A stretch of 64,000 nt of DNA from Siminovitchia acidinfaciens (lineage in GTDB: Bacteria > Bacillota > Bacilli > Bacillales > Bacillaceae_C), in the NCBI RefSeq assembly GCF_003605385.1, contig NZ_QYTV02000005.1:197684-261683 (forward strand), written 5' to 3'. Position 1 is the stretch's first letter. Each line of letters starts with the position of its first letter. The notes under the pieces were generated by a model. That model saw only the letters and a program-made list of their open reading frames with translations, ran no database searches and was not told the origin of the DNA. Positions 36,266-45,860 of this stretch are shown here, piece by piece. Both the position numbers and the translations under genes were made by a program.

Positions 36266-37222
36266 ATGCAAATCATTAAAATTTCACCTCGGGGATATTG
36301 CTATGGGGTGGTTGATGCTATGGTGATAGCACGAAACGCGGCTTTGGATAAGACACTGCCCCGCCCTATCTATATTCTGGGCATGATTGTTCACAATAAA
36401 CATGTCACAGATGCTTTTGCCGAGGATGGAATCATCACACTTGACGGACCAAACAGAAAAGCAATCCTGGAGAAGGTAGATAAAGGAACAGTCATATTTA
36501 CTGCTCATGGTGTTTCTCCGGAAGTTCGTGAGCTTGCAAAGAAAAAAGGGCTGACCACATTGGACGCTACATGCCCGGATGTGACAAAAACCCATGATCT
36601 GATCAGACAAAAAGAACAAGAAGGTTATGATGTCATTTATATAGGAAAAAAAGGGCATCCGGAACCGGAAGGTGCTGTAGGCGTCGCTCCTCATATCGTT
36701 CATCTTGTGGAAACTCTTGAGGATGCGGAAGAGCTAAATATCAACAATGAAAAAATCATTGTGACGAACCAGACGACTATGAGCCAATGGGATGTTGCTC
36801 ATATTATGGAAAAGGTGCAGGAGAAATATCCTCATGCAGAAAAACATAAAGAGATTTGCCTTGCCACCCAGGTGCGGCAGGAAGCTGTTGCTGAGCAGGC
36901 CGGAGTAGCCGATGTTTTGATAGTTGTCGGGGATCCGATGAGCAACAACTCCAACCGTCTGGCCCAGGTCTCGCAAGAAATCGCCAATACAGAGGCGTAC
37001 AGGGTCGGCGACGTATCCGAAATTGATATTGAGTGGTTAAAAGGAGCAGAAACCGTGGCAGTCACGGCGGGTGCATCAACACCAACACCGATTGTAAGAG
37101 AAGTCATCACTTTCCTCGAGCAATTCGACCCGCTCAACCCTTCTACTTGGGTTAGAGAGAATAAAGTTCCATCAAGCAAAATTTTACCAAAGGTAAGAAC
37201 GCCTAAGCTGAATGCTAAATAA
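36266..37222 (+). CDS. ispH: 4-hydroxy-3-methylbut-2-enyl diphosphate reductase (IspH/LytB)
   Basis: A 318-aa iron-sulfur reductase, the last enzyme of the MEP isoprenoid pathway, making IPP and DMAPP from HMBPP. Cluster cysteines are C12 (RGYCYGV), C103 (DATCPDV) and C198 (EICLATQ). The [13 protein letters not shown] and [11 protein letters not shown] motifs bind the diphosphate. The ATG has AGGAGG upstream. Confidence 0.96.
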   Translation: MQIIKISPRGYCYGVVDAMVIARNAALDKTLPRPIYILGMIVHNKHVTDAFAEDGIITLDGPNRKAILEKVDKGTVIFTAHGVSPEVRELAKKKGLTTLDATCPDVTKTHDLIRQKEQEGYDVIYIGKKGHPEPEGAVGVAPHIVHLVETLEDAEELNINNEKIIVTNQTTMSQWDVAHIMEKVQEKYPHAEKHKEICLATQVRQEAVAEQAGVADVLIVVGDPMSNNSNRLAQVSQEIANTEAYRVGDVSEIDIEWLKGAETVAVTAGASTPTPIVREVITFLEQFDPLNPSTWVRENKVPSSKILPKVRTPKLNAK

Positions 37223-37225
37223 CAC

Positions 37226-37268
37226 GAAAAGCTACAGCGCTCGTGTAGCGAGCGCTGTAGCTAGACAA
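37226..37268 (+). repeat. Miniature repeat copy 8: perfect 14-bp inverted repeat
   Basis: GAAA-AGCTACAGCGCTCG-TGTAG-CGAGCGCTGTAGCT-AGACAAAG. It has the family end sequences GAAAAGC and GCTaGACAA with only a hairpin between. It has no T-tract, so it is not a classical terminator. Confidence 0.75.
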
Positions 37269-37320
37269 AGATAAGTTATCCACAAAAACGGAATTTTATA
37301 ATTTCCTTTACGAAAGACTG

Positions 37321-37359
37321 AAAGGCCAGGTACACCCGGTGAGGTGTCCTGGCCTTTTT
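37321..37359 (+). terminator. Terminator of ispH
   Basis: AAGGCCAGGtACACC and GGTGTcCTGGCCTT pair, followed by TTTTG. Confidence 0.85.
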
Positions 37360-37424
37360 GTAGTTGATGGAACTACGGGAACTCTTTTACGCCCCTAGTA
37401 TGAATAACTTTGTTATCATAATAT

Positions 37425-37665
37425 TACGTCTTTCTTCAGCCCTATCGACTAGCAGAATTCGCGCTTAAAGTGGCTGTGTTACCTTGTCGCAAAGTTGCAC
37501 ATTTAAAACAAAGAAGTTTTACATTATGTGTTGAAATGAGTAGCACTCTGTGTTTCCAAGGTGCTGCCTCCTCGGAAATCGTCATGTTTGCCCACAGCTT
37601 ATCAAGGCGTTTCCGGATTTCGGCTGTCTAGCTGCAGCCAGCAGGGGCTTCCGCTTTTCCGTTCT
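37425..37665 (-). repeat. Dispersed hairpin repeat, degenerate inverted copy 9
   Basis: Read on the minus strand it gives GGAAAAGCGGAAG..CAGCTAGACAG (a miniature form), then GGAAACGCCTTGATAAGC, ACGATTTCCGAGGAGGCAGC and the middle module TGTGCAACTTTGCGACAAGG. It is the clearest copy in the opposite orientation. Confidence 0.65.
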
Positions 37666-37705
37666 GCCTGTACGTCGATGACCCAGGCGTTTGCGCTATT
37701 GTTTC

Positions 37706-38824
37706 TTAAACAAAAGTAAATGGATCTGTGTTCAGTTCCGAAGAATGAAAGCTTACATCATATCCAAGTTCATGAGCCCGCTGCTCAAGAAACTTGGCAA
37801 CCCCTTTTTTCATCACTTTTTCTACATGATGACCGGGGTCTACAATGTTCAAACCAATATTCATGGCATCGTGCCCGGTATGATAATAAAAGTCGCCTGT
37901 AACGTAAACATCTGCACCTTTTCGTTTTGCGTGCTGATAATACTTGTTTCCGTCTCCTCCCAGCACTGCCACCTTTTTAACCCGATTAGAAAGATCACCT
38001 ATTACGCGGACACCTTCAACATCAAATGACTTCTTGACATGCTCGGCAAACTCTTCAAGTGTCATTTCTTCATCCAGTTCCCCTATTCGTCCAAGTCCCA
38101 GTTCCTCTCCCTTAAGGCTTAGCGGATAAAGGTCATAAGCCGGCTCTTCATACGGATGGGCTTGGATCATTGCCGAAACCACCTTTTTCTCCAATGACTC
38201 TGGATAGATCGTTTCAACTTTTATCTCTGATACTTTTTCTATTTTCCCTTTTTCACCAATAAAAGGATTCGCCCCGCTGCCGGGTAAAAATCTGCCTGTA
38301 CCATTTGTCGAAAACGAACAATGGCTATATTCTCCGATGAATCCTGCTCCGGCATCTCCAACCGCAGCTATTACCTGATCAGCTTGCTCCATGGGAACAA
38401 ACACGGCCAGCTTTTTAAGCTTTTCTTCATATGTAGGTACGAGTACAGAGGTGTTTTTCAATTGTAATGCCTCTGCAAGCATATCATTAACTCCGCCTTT
38501 GGCTACATCCAGGTTTGTATGGGCTGCGTAGACGGCAATATCATGCTTTATCAGCTTTTCTATCAACCTTCCCCCTGGTTCATCCAAAGCTATCTTTTTT
38601 AACGGACGGAAAATGAGTGGATGATGGGCAATGATTAACTCCGCTCCTTTTTCAATGGCTTCGTCCACGACATTTTCAAGAACATCAAGGGCGACCATGA
38701 CCTTGGACACTTTTTTATTGAGAGTCCCAACCAAAAGGCCAATCGGATCTCCTTCCATTGCATATTTTTTCGGGGCAAACTGCTCAAACATTTCTATCAC
38801 TTGAAAGCCGTTCACTTTTTTCAC
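37706..38824 (-). CDS. yqfO: Nif3-like dinuclear metal-centre protein YqfO
   Basis: A 372-aa Nif3 family protein with a central PII-like insertion domain (about residues 125-230). Metal ligands lie in IIAHHPLIF and YAAHTNLD in the N-terminal part and in VTGDFYYHTGHDA and GHHVEK at the C-terminus. The family has been called a GTP cyclohydrolase I type 2 or NIF3-like, but its true role is uncertain. The start is GTG with GAGGAGG upstream, overlapping the trmK stop by one base. Confidence 0.9.
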   Translation of the reverse strand: MKKVNGFQVIEMFEQFAPKKYAMEGDPIGLLVGTLNKKVSKVMVALDVLENVVDEAIEKGAELIIAHHPLIFRPLKKIALDEPGGRLIEKLIKHDIAVYAAHTNLDVAKGGVNDMLAEALQLKNTSVLVPTYEEKLKKLAVFVPMEQADQVIAAVGDAGAGFIGEYSHCSFSTNGTGRFLPGSGANPFIGEKGKIEKVSEIKVETIYPESLEKKVVSAMIQAHPYEEPAYDLYPLSLKGEELGLGRIGELDEEMTLEEFAEHVKKSFDVEGVRVIGDLSNRVKKVAVLGGDGNKYYQHAKRKGADVYVTGDFYYHTGHDAMNIGLNIVDPGHHVEKVMKKGVAKFLEQRAHELGYDVSFHSSELNTDPFTFV

Positions 38825-39522
38825 TAGTTCAACGCCTCCTCAACTAAGGAAATTTTCTGCAATAATTCCTGTCTCTTTCCCTCCGTCTCTGGACGGGTCT
38901 GTGCTCGTTCCAAATTGTCTAAAATATTATGCCATGCTTTTAGCTCCGAAGACCATTTATTGTAAAAAGCTTCGTTCTTTCTTTTCAACAAGAATGGACC
39001 CATTAGTAATTCACTTTGATTATACGGCTCAACGGGTGTACCTCGCTCAGCGATAAGCACCTCATAAATCTTACGGTCTTCTTCAAGGATTTGTTCCTCC
39101 ACCAATTTCCAATCATTTTCCAGTAACCAGCGCCGGACATGTTCAGCTCCTATGTTGGGCTGTAGAACAAGCCTTGAAACACCTGGAAGCTTACTTTTAC
39201 CCTCCTGCAGAATATGTGTAATCAACGGACCACCCATCCCTGCAATGATGATGCAATCCACTTCCCCGGGCTCTATTACTTCAAGTCCATCGCCTTTTCG
39301 TACATCAATCAGATGCTCCAAACCAACTTTTTCAACCTGCTCTTTTGCAGATTGAAAAGGACCATCTGCTATTTCTCCTGCAACGGCAAAAGTGGCCTTC
39401 CCCTGTTTGACAGCATAAGAAGGAAGATATGCATGATCAGAGCCTATATCTGCAATTGACATTCCTGGAATTATGTAGGAGGCTGCGCAATGGAGCCGTT
39501 TTGATAATTGATTTTCATTCAT
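38824..39522 (-). CDS. trmK: tRNA (adenine-22-N1)-methyltransferase TrmK
   Basis: A 232-aa SAM-dependent methyltransferase that makes m1A22 in tRNA. The SAM motif is IADIGSDHAYLPSYAVKQGK (about residues 24-43), and a catalytic motif IIIAGMGGPLI lies near residue 90. A C-terminal coiled coil follows. It is coupled to yqfO, as in other Firmicutes. Confidence 0.93.
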   Translation of the reverse strand: MNENQLSKRLHCAASYIIPGMSIADIGSDHAYLPSYAVKQGKATFAVAGEIADGPFQSAKEQVEKVGLEHLIDVRKGDGLEVIEPGEVDCIIIAGMGGPLITHILQEGKSKLPGVSRLVLQPNIGAEHVRRWLLENDWKLVEEQILEEDRKIYEVLIAERGTPVEPYNQSELLMGPFLLKRKNEAFYNKWSSELKAWHNILDNLERAQTRPETEGKRQELLQKISLVEEALN

Positions 39523-39546
39523 AGTTATTCCGGCACCTCTTTATAA

Positions 39547-39660
39547 GAAAAGCGTAAGCGCCTGGCTTTGCTCAGACAAGCACAAGACGATTCCCGAGGA
39601 GTCAGTACCTCAATCATGGCAGGGAAGCGGCTTGAGATAAATGCTGATGCTGGACAATGC
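39547..39660 (+). repeat. Dispersed hairpin repeat, copy 10
   Basis: GAAAAGCGTAAGCGCC..GACAAGCACAAGACGATTCCCGAGGAG, GGCAGGGAAGCGGCTTGAG, and the end GATGCTGGACAA. The closing arm is eroded. Confidence 0.75.
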
Positions 39661-39691
39661 AAATACGCTTCTTAACTAATTTTCATTTTAA

Positions 39692-39726
39692 AAAAAGTTC
39701 TTTGCCTTTTAGCAAAGAACTTTTTT
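39692..39726. terminator. Terminator hairpin after cccA
   Basis: AAAAAAGTTCTTTGC and GCAAAGAACTTTTTT pair around CTTTTA, usable in both directions. Confidence 0.85.
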
Positions 39727-39735
39727 CAAGTGTGT

Positions 39736-40089
39736 TTATTTCAGATTCGCAATCCATTCCGCCATTTCATCAATGTTATCCGCTGGAACGAGACCGCCTG
39801 GCATTCCGCCTTGTCCGTTGGCAAGAATGTCTGCTATTTCATCTTTGGAAAGTCCTGTTCCGTGAAGGCTAGGAATTGAACCTTGTCCTTCCAAGTTTTC
39901 ACCATGACAGCTAATACAAGAAGTATTGGCATATTGTTCCGGATCAAATTCCTCGACTTGTTCCGCTCCGCCTTCTTTTTCTTTCGCGATTTCTTTTGCA
40001 TCACCAATTCCTTTTATTCCAAGGAAAAAAACGAGTACGAGACCCAGAACCATAATCAAATAATATGGAACTAACGGATTACGTTTCAT
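39736..40089 (-). CDS. cccA: Cytochrome c550
   Basis: A 117-aa membrane-anchored cytochrome c. The N-terminal helix (residues about 8-28) anchors it and leaves the heme domain outside. Heme is attached at C58-I-S-C61-H62, and M96 (GGMPGG) is the probable sixth ligand. It carries electrons to terminal oxidases. AAGGAGGG precedes the ATG. The position next to trmK and sigA is conserved. Confidence 0.93.
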   Translation of the reverse strand: MKRNPLVPYYLIMVLGLVLVFFLGIKGIGDAKEIAKEKEGGAEQVEEFDPEQYANTSCISCHGENLEGQGSIPSLHGTGLSKDEIADILANGQGGMPGGLVPADNIDEMAEWIANLK

Positions 40090-40235
40090 GACTTACCCTC
40101 CTTATGTAATGAACAGTTGATAAATATAAATTATGCAAACATCTACATTCTACTCGAAAATGAGCGGAAGGGAAAGTCTTTCTATCGATGTTTCAACTTT
40201 TTTCGATATTTGGACAAATAAAGCGAGCTTTTTAC

Positions 40236-41378
40236 CTAATAACAACCGACTTCTCTTGCTATTACCATGCGCTGGACTTCAGACGTGCCTTCACCTATTT
40301 CGAGTAATTTTGCATCTCTCATCATACGCTCCACTTCGAATTCACGCATATAGCCATATCCGCCGTGCAGTTGGACGGCTTCATCTGAAATTTCCATGCA
40401 TACTTTGGAAGCAAACAATTTACACATTGAAGCTTCTTTAGCAAAAGGTCTTCCTTGGTCCTTTAACCAGGCAGCTTTGTACACCATATTTCGTGCAACT
40501 TCAATCTTCATTGCCATATCGGCTATTTTAAACTGTGTAGCCTGGAATTGAGATAGCGTTTTTCCAAACTGCTTCCGTTCCTTTACATACTGGAGCGCCT
40601 TATCATACGCTCCTTGGGCTACACCAACAGCCATGGCCCCAATCCCAATCCTGCCTCCATCGAGCGTTTGAAGAAACTGTTTAAATCCTTCCCCTTCTTT
40701 TCCCAGTAACTGGTCTTTATTCACCATTACATTTTCCAAAATAAGTTCAGTTGTATCAGATGCATGCAATCCCATTTTCTCATATTGGCTGAGAATAGTG
40801 AAACCTTTCGCATCTGTCGGGACAATAATTGCGCTGATTTCCTTTTCCCCATTCTTTTTTCCTGTAATAGCGGTTAACGCGAGATATTTGGCATATGAGG
40901 CATTTGTAATAAAACATTTAGTTCCATTAATTACATACTGATCTCCTTCCAGAGCTGCCGTTGTCTGCGTCCCTCCTGCATCGGAACCTGCATTCGGTTC
41001 TGTCAACCCAAATGAACCTAATGATTCGCCCAAACAGATGGGGACCAGGTATTTTTTCTTTTGCTCCTCTGTCCCAAACATATATATAGGAGCGCCTCCA
41101 AGCGATATATGGGCAGAGTAGGTGATGCCGGTTGAGGCACATGCCCTGCTTAATTCCTCCGTGACAATGGCAAAGCTGATAGTATCCGCCCCTGCTCCTC
41201 CGTACTCTTCCGGGAAAGGCAGTCCCATCATCCCCAAATCGCTCAGTTTCTTAATGATTTCTTTCGGAAACTTCTTGTGTCTGTCCCGGTCAACCGCCCC
41301 AGGTGCCACTTCTTCACGGGCAAAATCCCGGATTGTCCGCCTAATCATGCTTTGCTCAGAAGTTAAGTCGAAATTCAT
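40236..41378 (-). CDS. Acyl-CoA dehydrogenase
   Basis: A 380-aa flavoprotein of the short/medium-chain acyl-CoA dehydrogenase family that oxidises acyl-CoA to enoyl-CoA. FAD- and substrate-binding motifs LTEPNAGSDAGG near residues 125-136 and CFITNASYAKYLAL are present, and the catalytic base is the glutamate in GEGTSEVQRMV near residue 365. B. subtilis has no such gene between cccA and sigA. It has its own promoter (TTGAGA at 41448, 18 bp, TATAAT at 41424). The partner genes are not nearby. Confidence 0.92.
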   Translation of the reverse strand: MNFDLTSEQSMIRRTIRDFAREEVAPGAVDRDRHKKFPKEIIKKLSDLGMMGLPFPEEYGGAGADTISFAIVTEELSRACASTGITYSAHISLGGAPIYMFGTEEQKKKYLVPICLGESLGSFGLTEPNAGSDAGGTQTTAALEGDQYVINGTKCFITNASYAKYLALTAITGKKNGEKEISAIIVPTDAKGFTILSQYEKMGLHASDTTELILENVMVNKDQLLGKEGEGFKQFLQTLDGGRIGIGAMAVGVAQGAYDKALQYVKERKQFGKTLSQFQATQFKIADMAMKIEVARNMVYKAAWLKDQGRPFAKEASMCKLFASKVCMEISDEAVQLHGGYGYMREFEVERMMRDAKLLEIGEGTSEVQRMVIAREVGCY

Positions 41379-41418
41379 TTTACTCTCCTCCCGCCCTTTG
41401 TATCCGCTTTCAATATAT

Positions 41419-41448
41419 ATTATAATCTTTATATGATTGTTTTCTCAA
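41419..41448 (-). promoter_or_regulatory. Promoter of the acyl-CoA dehydrogenase gene
   Basis: On the minus strand TTGAGA (41448-41443), 18-bp spacer, TATAAT (41424-41419). Confidence 0.6.
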
Positions 41449-41639
41449 CACTTGCGATAATAACTTCTCAAGTATTTTTTTGACATAATATTTCACATAT
41501 GTTAAACAAGTATTAACCAAAAAATAAAGCTAGACCAAAATAACAATAAACGCTTCTTTTATTTCTATCGACAAAAGAGATCAAAATCCGGATTTGCAAA
41601 AGCTTTATGGATTAAGTAAAATAAGTTCAAATTAAAAAT

Positions 41640-41835
41640 TGCTGAGGCTTAACGACAAGCACATTCATGGTGAAGTTCCGCAGCCGCCACAACAGATCAG
41701 TTAACTTTATTACTCCATGCAGTAATGTGCGAGAGGAACATTGCGTCTCAGCGAATGTTGTGCCCAGGAATTTTTGTATCCGCTTCCGCAGAACTTTGAC
41801 CTTGAAACGATGGAGTCCGGGTGAACAAGCCAAAT
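41640..41835 (+). repeat. Dispersed hairpin repeat, degenerate copy 11
   Basis: CTTAACGACAAGCACATTC, CAGCCGCCACAACAG, CCATGCAGTAATGTGCGAGAGGAACA fragments match the middle module. The arms are not preserved. Confidence 0.45.
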
Positions 41836-41849
41836 CGTATTAATTTTTC

Positions 41850-42085
41850 TATAAATAACTACAACGGACGGGAATTCTATTGCTGGCGAAGCGAAAGGGC
41901 ATTCTGCGAGACGAAGCCGTAAGGCATGGCCGGACTTTGAATAACATTTTTAGCATTCAACCTCATGCGGCTTCTCAAGAGGGTGAGCAGTAGCATTCTT
42001 GTAGGAGGGCGTTACCTTTCAGGGATTATTCTTGTGTGAATTGCAGGCTCGCAACCTATTGAATAGTAAAATTTTGAGGGCATTT
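41850..42085. other. Unexplained GC-rich intergenic segment upstream of the sigA terminator
   Basis: No gene is apparent. The stretch has alternating inverted segments (GGCGAAGCGAAAGGGC, CGAAGCCGTAAGGCATGGCC, then GCGGCTTCTCAAGAGGG). It does not match the repeat family in this window. It could be a non-coding RNA, but I have no family to name. Confidence 0.3.
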
Positions 42086-42088
42086 AAA

Positions 42089-42119
42089 AAATAAAAAAGC
42101 CCCCTTGATACAGGAGGCT
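42089..42119 (-). terminator. Terminator of the yqxD-dnaG-sigA operon
   Basis: On the minus strand AGCCTCC and GGGGGCT pair (one GU) around TGTATCAA, followed by TTTTTTATTTTTT. Confidence 0.85.
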
Positions 42120-42131
42120 GCTATCTTTATT

Positions 42132-43265
42132 TTATTCCAGAAAATCTTTTAGTCGTTTGCTTCTGCTTGGGTGTCGAAGCTTTCTAAGTGCTTTCGCTTC
42201 GATTTGTCTGATACGTTCGCGCGTCACACCGAATACCTTGCCAACTTCCTCCAAGGTTCGGGTACGCCCATCATCGAGTCCAAAACGGAGACGAAGTACA
42301 TTCTCTTCTCTGTCAGTCAATGTATCGAGGACATCCTCGAGCTGTTCTTTCAACAATTCGTAAGCGGCATGGTCGGATGGGGAAGTGGCTTCCTGATCTT
42401 CGATAAAGTCACCAAGATGAGAGTCATCCTCTTCGCCAATAGGCGTTTCCAGAGAAACTGGCTCCTGAGCGATTTTTAATATTTCCCTGACTTTATCCGG
42501 CGTCAAATCCATCTCTTCAGCAATTTCCTCCGGAGAAGGTTCGCGGCCGAGATCCTGGAGCAATTGACGCTGTACTCTAATGAGTTTATTAATTGTCTCT
42601 ACCATATGGACCGGAATACGAATCGTTCTTGCCTGGTCTGCAATGGCTCGTGTAATTGCCTGCCTTATCCACCATGTGGCATAGGTACTGAATTTAAAAC
42701 CTTTTCTATGGTCAAACTTTTCAACTGCTTTAATAAGACCCATATTACCTTCCTGGATCAAATCAAGGAACAACATGCCTCGGCCGACATATCGTTTGGC
42801 AATACTGACTACTAGGCGAAGGTTGGCCTCAGCGAGCCTTTTTTTGGCTTCTTCATCCCCTTGTTCAATACGTTCAGCAAGCTCAACTTCCTCTTCTGCC
42901 GATAAAAGATCCACTCTGCCGATTTCCTTCAAATACATTCGGACAGGGTCATTGATTTTCACTCCGGGAGGAACGCTTAAATCATTTAAATCAAATTCTT
43001 CCTCATCTTCTTTTTGAATCTCAGTTGCGTCCGGATCTGCCTCTTCTTCGTCGCTGTCTTCTTCAAGCACCTCGACACCATGATGGCTTAACATTTCGTA
43101 AAACTCATCCATTTGATCTGAGTCCAAATCGAAATGGGCGAGATTGCTCGCAATTCGTTCATATGTTAAAGTCCCTCGTTTCTTTCCTTGTTCAAGCAAT
43201 TGATCCTTTGCCTGTTCGAGGGTAAGTTCATTTTCTGATACGTTGGAACGTGCTTTTTCAGCCAT
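42132..43265 (-). CDS. sigA: Primary RNA polymerase sigma factor SigA
   Basis: A 377-aa sigma-70. Region 1.1 is short and acidic, region 1.2 begins at [12 protein letters not shown], region 2 carries [17 protein letters not shown] (-10 recognition), and region 4.2 ends [22 protein letters not shown] (-35 recognition). It directs housekeeping transcription. The ATG at 43265 ([10 protein letters not shown]) has GGAAGGAGG upstream. It follows dnaG by 33 bp. Confidence 0.97.
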   Translation of the reverse strand: MAEKARSNVSENELTLEQAKDQLLEQGKKRGTLTYERIASNLAHFDLDSDQMDEFYEMLSHHGVEVLEEDSDEEEADPDATEIQKEDEEEFDLNDLSVPPGVKINDPVRMYLKEIGRVDLLSAEEEVELAERIEQGDEEAKKRLAEANLRLVVSIAKRYVGRGMLFLDLIQEGNMGLIKAVEKFDHRKGFKFSTYATWWIRQAITRAIADQARTIRIPVHMVETINKLIRVQRQLLQDLGREPSPEEIAEEMDLTPDKVREILKIAQEPVSLETPIGEEDDSHLGDFIEDQEATSPSDHAAYELLKEQLEDVLDTLTDREENVLRLRFGLDDGRTRTLEEVGKVFGVTRERIRQIEAKALRKLRHPSRSKRLKDFLE

Positions 43266-43298
43266 ACGTCCCCCTCCTTCCAAACATTTGCGCACCCG

Positions 43299-45122
43299 TT
43301 ACATACTGCTTAATGAGTTGCGGAGATAAATGATTTCCTGCGCTATTTTCAATGCCTTTTCGACATTGTTGCTTCGCTCCGCCTCTCTTTGCTCCGATTG
43401 TTTTTCTTTTATCATTAACATCTTTGCATGTTTCAACACGTAATTAACACAATCTTTTAATTCCTGCTCGCTTTCTTCACTGTCAATTACCATCATTTCT
43501 ATTTCCGTGACTATAGCCCTAAGTTTTTTGTCCGGAAGATAATCCAAGAAAAGCAATGGGTCCGGTTGATTGCCTTCCGCATAATAGCCGAATAGATAAG
43601 TGATGATTGCCTGATGCTCGTCAAAGAAAAAAGAATGATTTTCAAGCATAGCCATTATTCGATAGGCAGTTTCCTCATCCCGAAGCATTCTGGCTAAAAG
43701 AAGCCTCTCTGCTGTGAGATGTGCCATTGGTACTCCCTGTTTCTTCTGGCGATGTACCTGATAAAAGTCATCGGTTTGTTTCCGATGTTTCCGTTGCTTT
43801 TGCTCTTCTGCTTGAACAAGCTGCTTTTGCTGATTCTCGAGTACTTCCAAGGAAAGAGAAAATTCATCAGCAATCTGGCGAATGTATAAGTCCCTTTCAA
43901 TCGGATTGTTCAGCTTACTGAGCTCATTCATGACTTCTTCGATATACTTTAGCTTTTCTCCTTCATTTTGCAGATTTTTTCCGAACCTGTAATAATGAAG
44001 TTTAAAAGCTGTCCATGTTAAAGCATTCCCTATTACATCCGCACGAAATTTTTCCGCACCGTGTTTTCGGATATAGTCATCGGGATCCATGCCCTGTGGG
44101 AGCATGGAAGCTTTCACTTCCAACCCTTGATCGACCAGCAATGAGCCGGCACGGTTGGACGCCTCTATTCCCGCCTGGTCAGAATCAAAACAGATAATGA
44201 TCGTGTCCGTCAGCCTTCTAAGCTGCTGTACATGCTGATTGGTCAACGAAGTCCCCATGACTGCAACGCCATTTTTTACATCTGCTTCATCAGCTGAAAT
44301 GACATCGGCGAATCCTTCGAACAAAACCGCATACCCCTGTCTGCGGATCTCACTCCTAGCCCCGTGGTAATTGTATAAAAGAGAGCTTTTATTAAAAATG
44401 ATTGTTTCCGGTGTATTTAAATATTTCGGAGAATCACTCTGTTCGATTGCGCGTGCCGAAAAGGCGATAATTCTTCCCTTTTCATCAAATAATGGAAACA
44501 TGATCCTATTGCGGAAGCGATCGAAAAACCCACTGTCGTTTTCTCTTTTTATTATTAATCCTGCGCTTTCAAGCTCTTCTTCAGTAAAACCCCGCTTGCT
44601 CAAATATTTCACGGCCATATCCCATTCAGGCAAAGAATATCCAATTTTGAACTTTCTAATACCCTCGGTTGAAAATCCGCGGGAATGAAGATATTTCAGC
44701 GCATCGGAACCTTCTTTTGTATTCAACAATAAATGGTGGTATAGTTTACCCAAGAGCTCATGAGCATCGACCATCCTTTGATGCTCGGCAGGGTACCGGT
44801 CATCCTTTATTTCATTACTCTGCTCGATTTCAAATGGGATGCCGCCTTTATCAGCCACAATCGATGCTGCTTCTTGAAAGCTGATTCCTTCTACATCCAT
44901 AAGAAAGTTGAATACATTTCCCCCTGTACCGCATCCAAAACAATGGAAAATTTGTTTTTCCGGTGCTACGGAGAAAGAAGGGGTGTTCTCACTGTGGAAT
45001 GGGCATAATCCAAAATAGTTTCGACCCTGCTTTTTCAACTGTACATATTCGCTGATAATATCAACAATATCTACAGACTGCCTGAGTTTGCTAATCTTCT
45101 CATCCGAGATTCTTGCAGCCAC
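43299..45122 (-). CDS. dnaG: DNA primase DnaG
   Basis: A 607-aa primase that makes RNA primers for replication. The N-terminal zinc finger has C40, H43, C61 and C64. The TOPRIM core has VLFEGFADVISADEADVKNGVAVMG and FDSDQAG, and the C-terminal part binds the helicase DnaC. The start is GTG at 45122 with GGGGA about 10 bp upstream. It is the middle gene of the macromolecular-synthesis operon. Confidence 0.96.
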   Translation of the reverse strand: MAARISDEKISKLRQSVDIVDIISEYVQLKKQGRNYFGLCPFHSENTPSFSVAPEKQIFHCFGCGTGGNVFNFLMDVEGISFQEAASIVADKGGIPFEIEQSNEIKDDRYPAEHQRMVDAHELLGKLYHHLLLNTKEGSDALKYLHSRGFSTEGIRKFKIGYSLPEWDMAVKYLSKRGFTEEELESAGLIIKRENDSGFFDRFRNRIMFPLFDEKGRIIAFSARAIEQSDSPKYLNTPETIIFNKSSLLYNYHGARSEIRRQGYAVLFEGFADVISADEADVKNGVAVMGTSLTNQHVQQLRRLTDTIIICFDSDQAGIEASNRAGSLLVDQGLEVKASMLPQGMDPDDYIRKHGAEKFRADVIGNALTWTAFKLHYYRFGKNLQNEGEKLKYIEEVMNELSKLNNPIERDLYIRQIADEFSLSLEVLENQQKQLVQAEEQKQRKHRKQTDDFYQVHRQKKQGVPMAHLTAERLLLARMLRDEETAYRIMAMLENHSFFFDEHQAIITYLFGYYAEGNQPDPLLFLDYLPDKKLRAIVTEIEMMVIDSEESEQELKDCVNYVLKHAKMLMIKEKQSEQREAERSNNVEKALKIAQEIIYLRNSLSSM

Positions 45123-45154
45123 CTTCTAAACATCCCCATTTATCTTGTTAAACT

Positions 45155-45634
45155 TCAATCTTCTGCATTTACCAATTTTCGACAAAAACTCTCGAAAACG
45201 GTTTTGAATCTATCGTGGTCTTCAGAAGTAAAGGCCTTTGGCCCTTTCCAAAAGACACCTCGTTTACGGTCTTTTGCCGCTAAATATCGAAAGCCAAGTG
45301 CCGCATCAATCGTTGCTTCCTTGTATTCCGTTCCCCTGGGAGAAAAGACATAAACGCCTTTCTGAAGAGCAAGACTTGCAAGTCCTGTATCTTGTGTAAC
45401 CAGGACGTCTCCCCGTTTAATATGGTTAAAGATATAAAGGTCGCACGCTTCACTGTCAGGATCGACAAAAGTCCAATCATCACCTTTATTTATACTCGAA
45501 GGTTTATGATTATAAGAGGCAATAAAACATACCTTCATACCTAATACTTTGGCGATGCGAGAAATTTCATCCTTTACAGGGCAGGCATCCGCATCGACAA
45601 ATATCACCTTTTTTTTACGGGCATAATTATTTAT
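45155..45634 (-). CDS. yqxD: YqxD, YaiI/YqxD family (UPF0178)
   Basis: About 159 aa of a PIN-like-fold family of unknown function. The N-terminal IFVDADACPVKDE motif and CDLYIFNHIKRGDVLVTQDTGLASLAL are typical. The family needs several residues before IFVDADACPV. The only ribosome site, GGAGGG (45647-45642), lies 7 bp before an ATA at 45634, giving MNNYARKKKVIFVDADACPV. A GTG at 45607 lacks a site (the minimal protein is 150 aa). No ATG is in frame. The start is therefore uncertain. Confidence 0.75.
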   Translation of the reverse strand: MNNYARKKKVIFVDADACPVKDEISRIAKVLGMKVCFIASYNHKPSSINKGDDWTFVDPDSEACDLYIFNHIKRGDVLVTQDTGLASLALQKGVYVFSPRGTEYKEATIDAALGFRYLAAKDRKRGVFWKGPKAFTSEDHDRFKTVFESFCRKLVNAED

Positions 45635-45834
45635 TCTGCATCCCTCCGCAGATTCCTTCTTATTTTTATTCCTTTTTTTAAAAATGGAGTTTTGAGCAAA
45701 ATATAATCACAATAAATAGTGTATTCCTATACCCAGCTGTCTAACCCAATTATTTTTCATAAACACAATTTTTTATTATAGCGTATTTCACGGAGTTTGC
45801 CCAGAACAAAGGCTTGGAAATAACCATTCACGAA

Positions 45835-45860
45835 AAAGAGCGCTGCATAAGCGCGCTCAA
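45835..45860 (-). terminator. Terminator of yqfL
   Basis: On the minus strand GAGCGC and GCGCTC pair around GCTTATGCA and are followed by TTTTTC. Confidence 0.75.
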
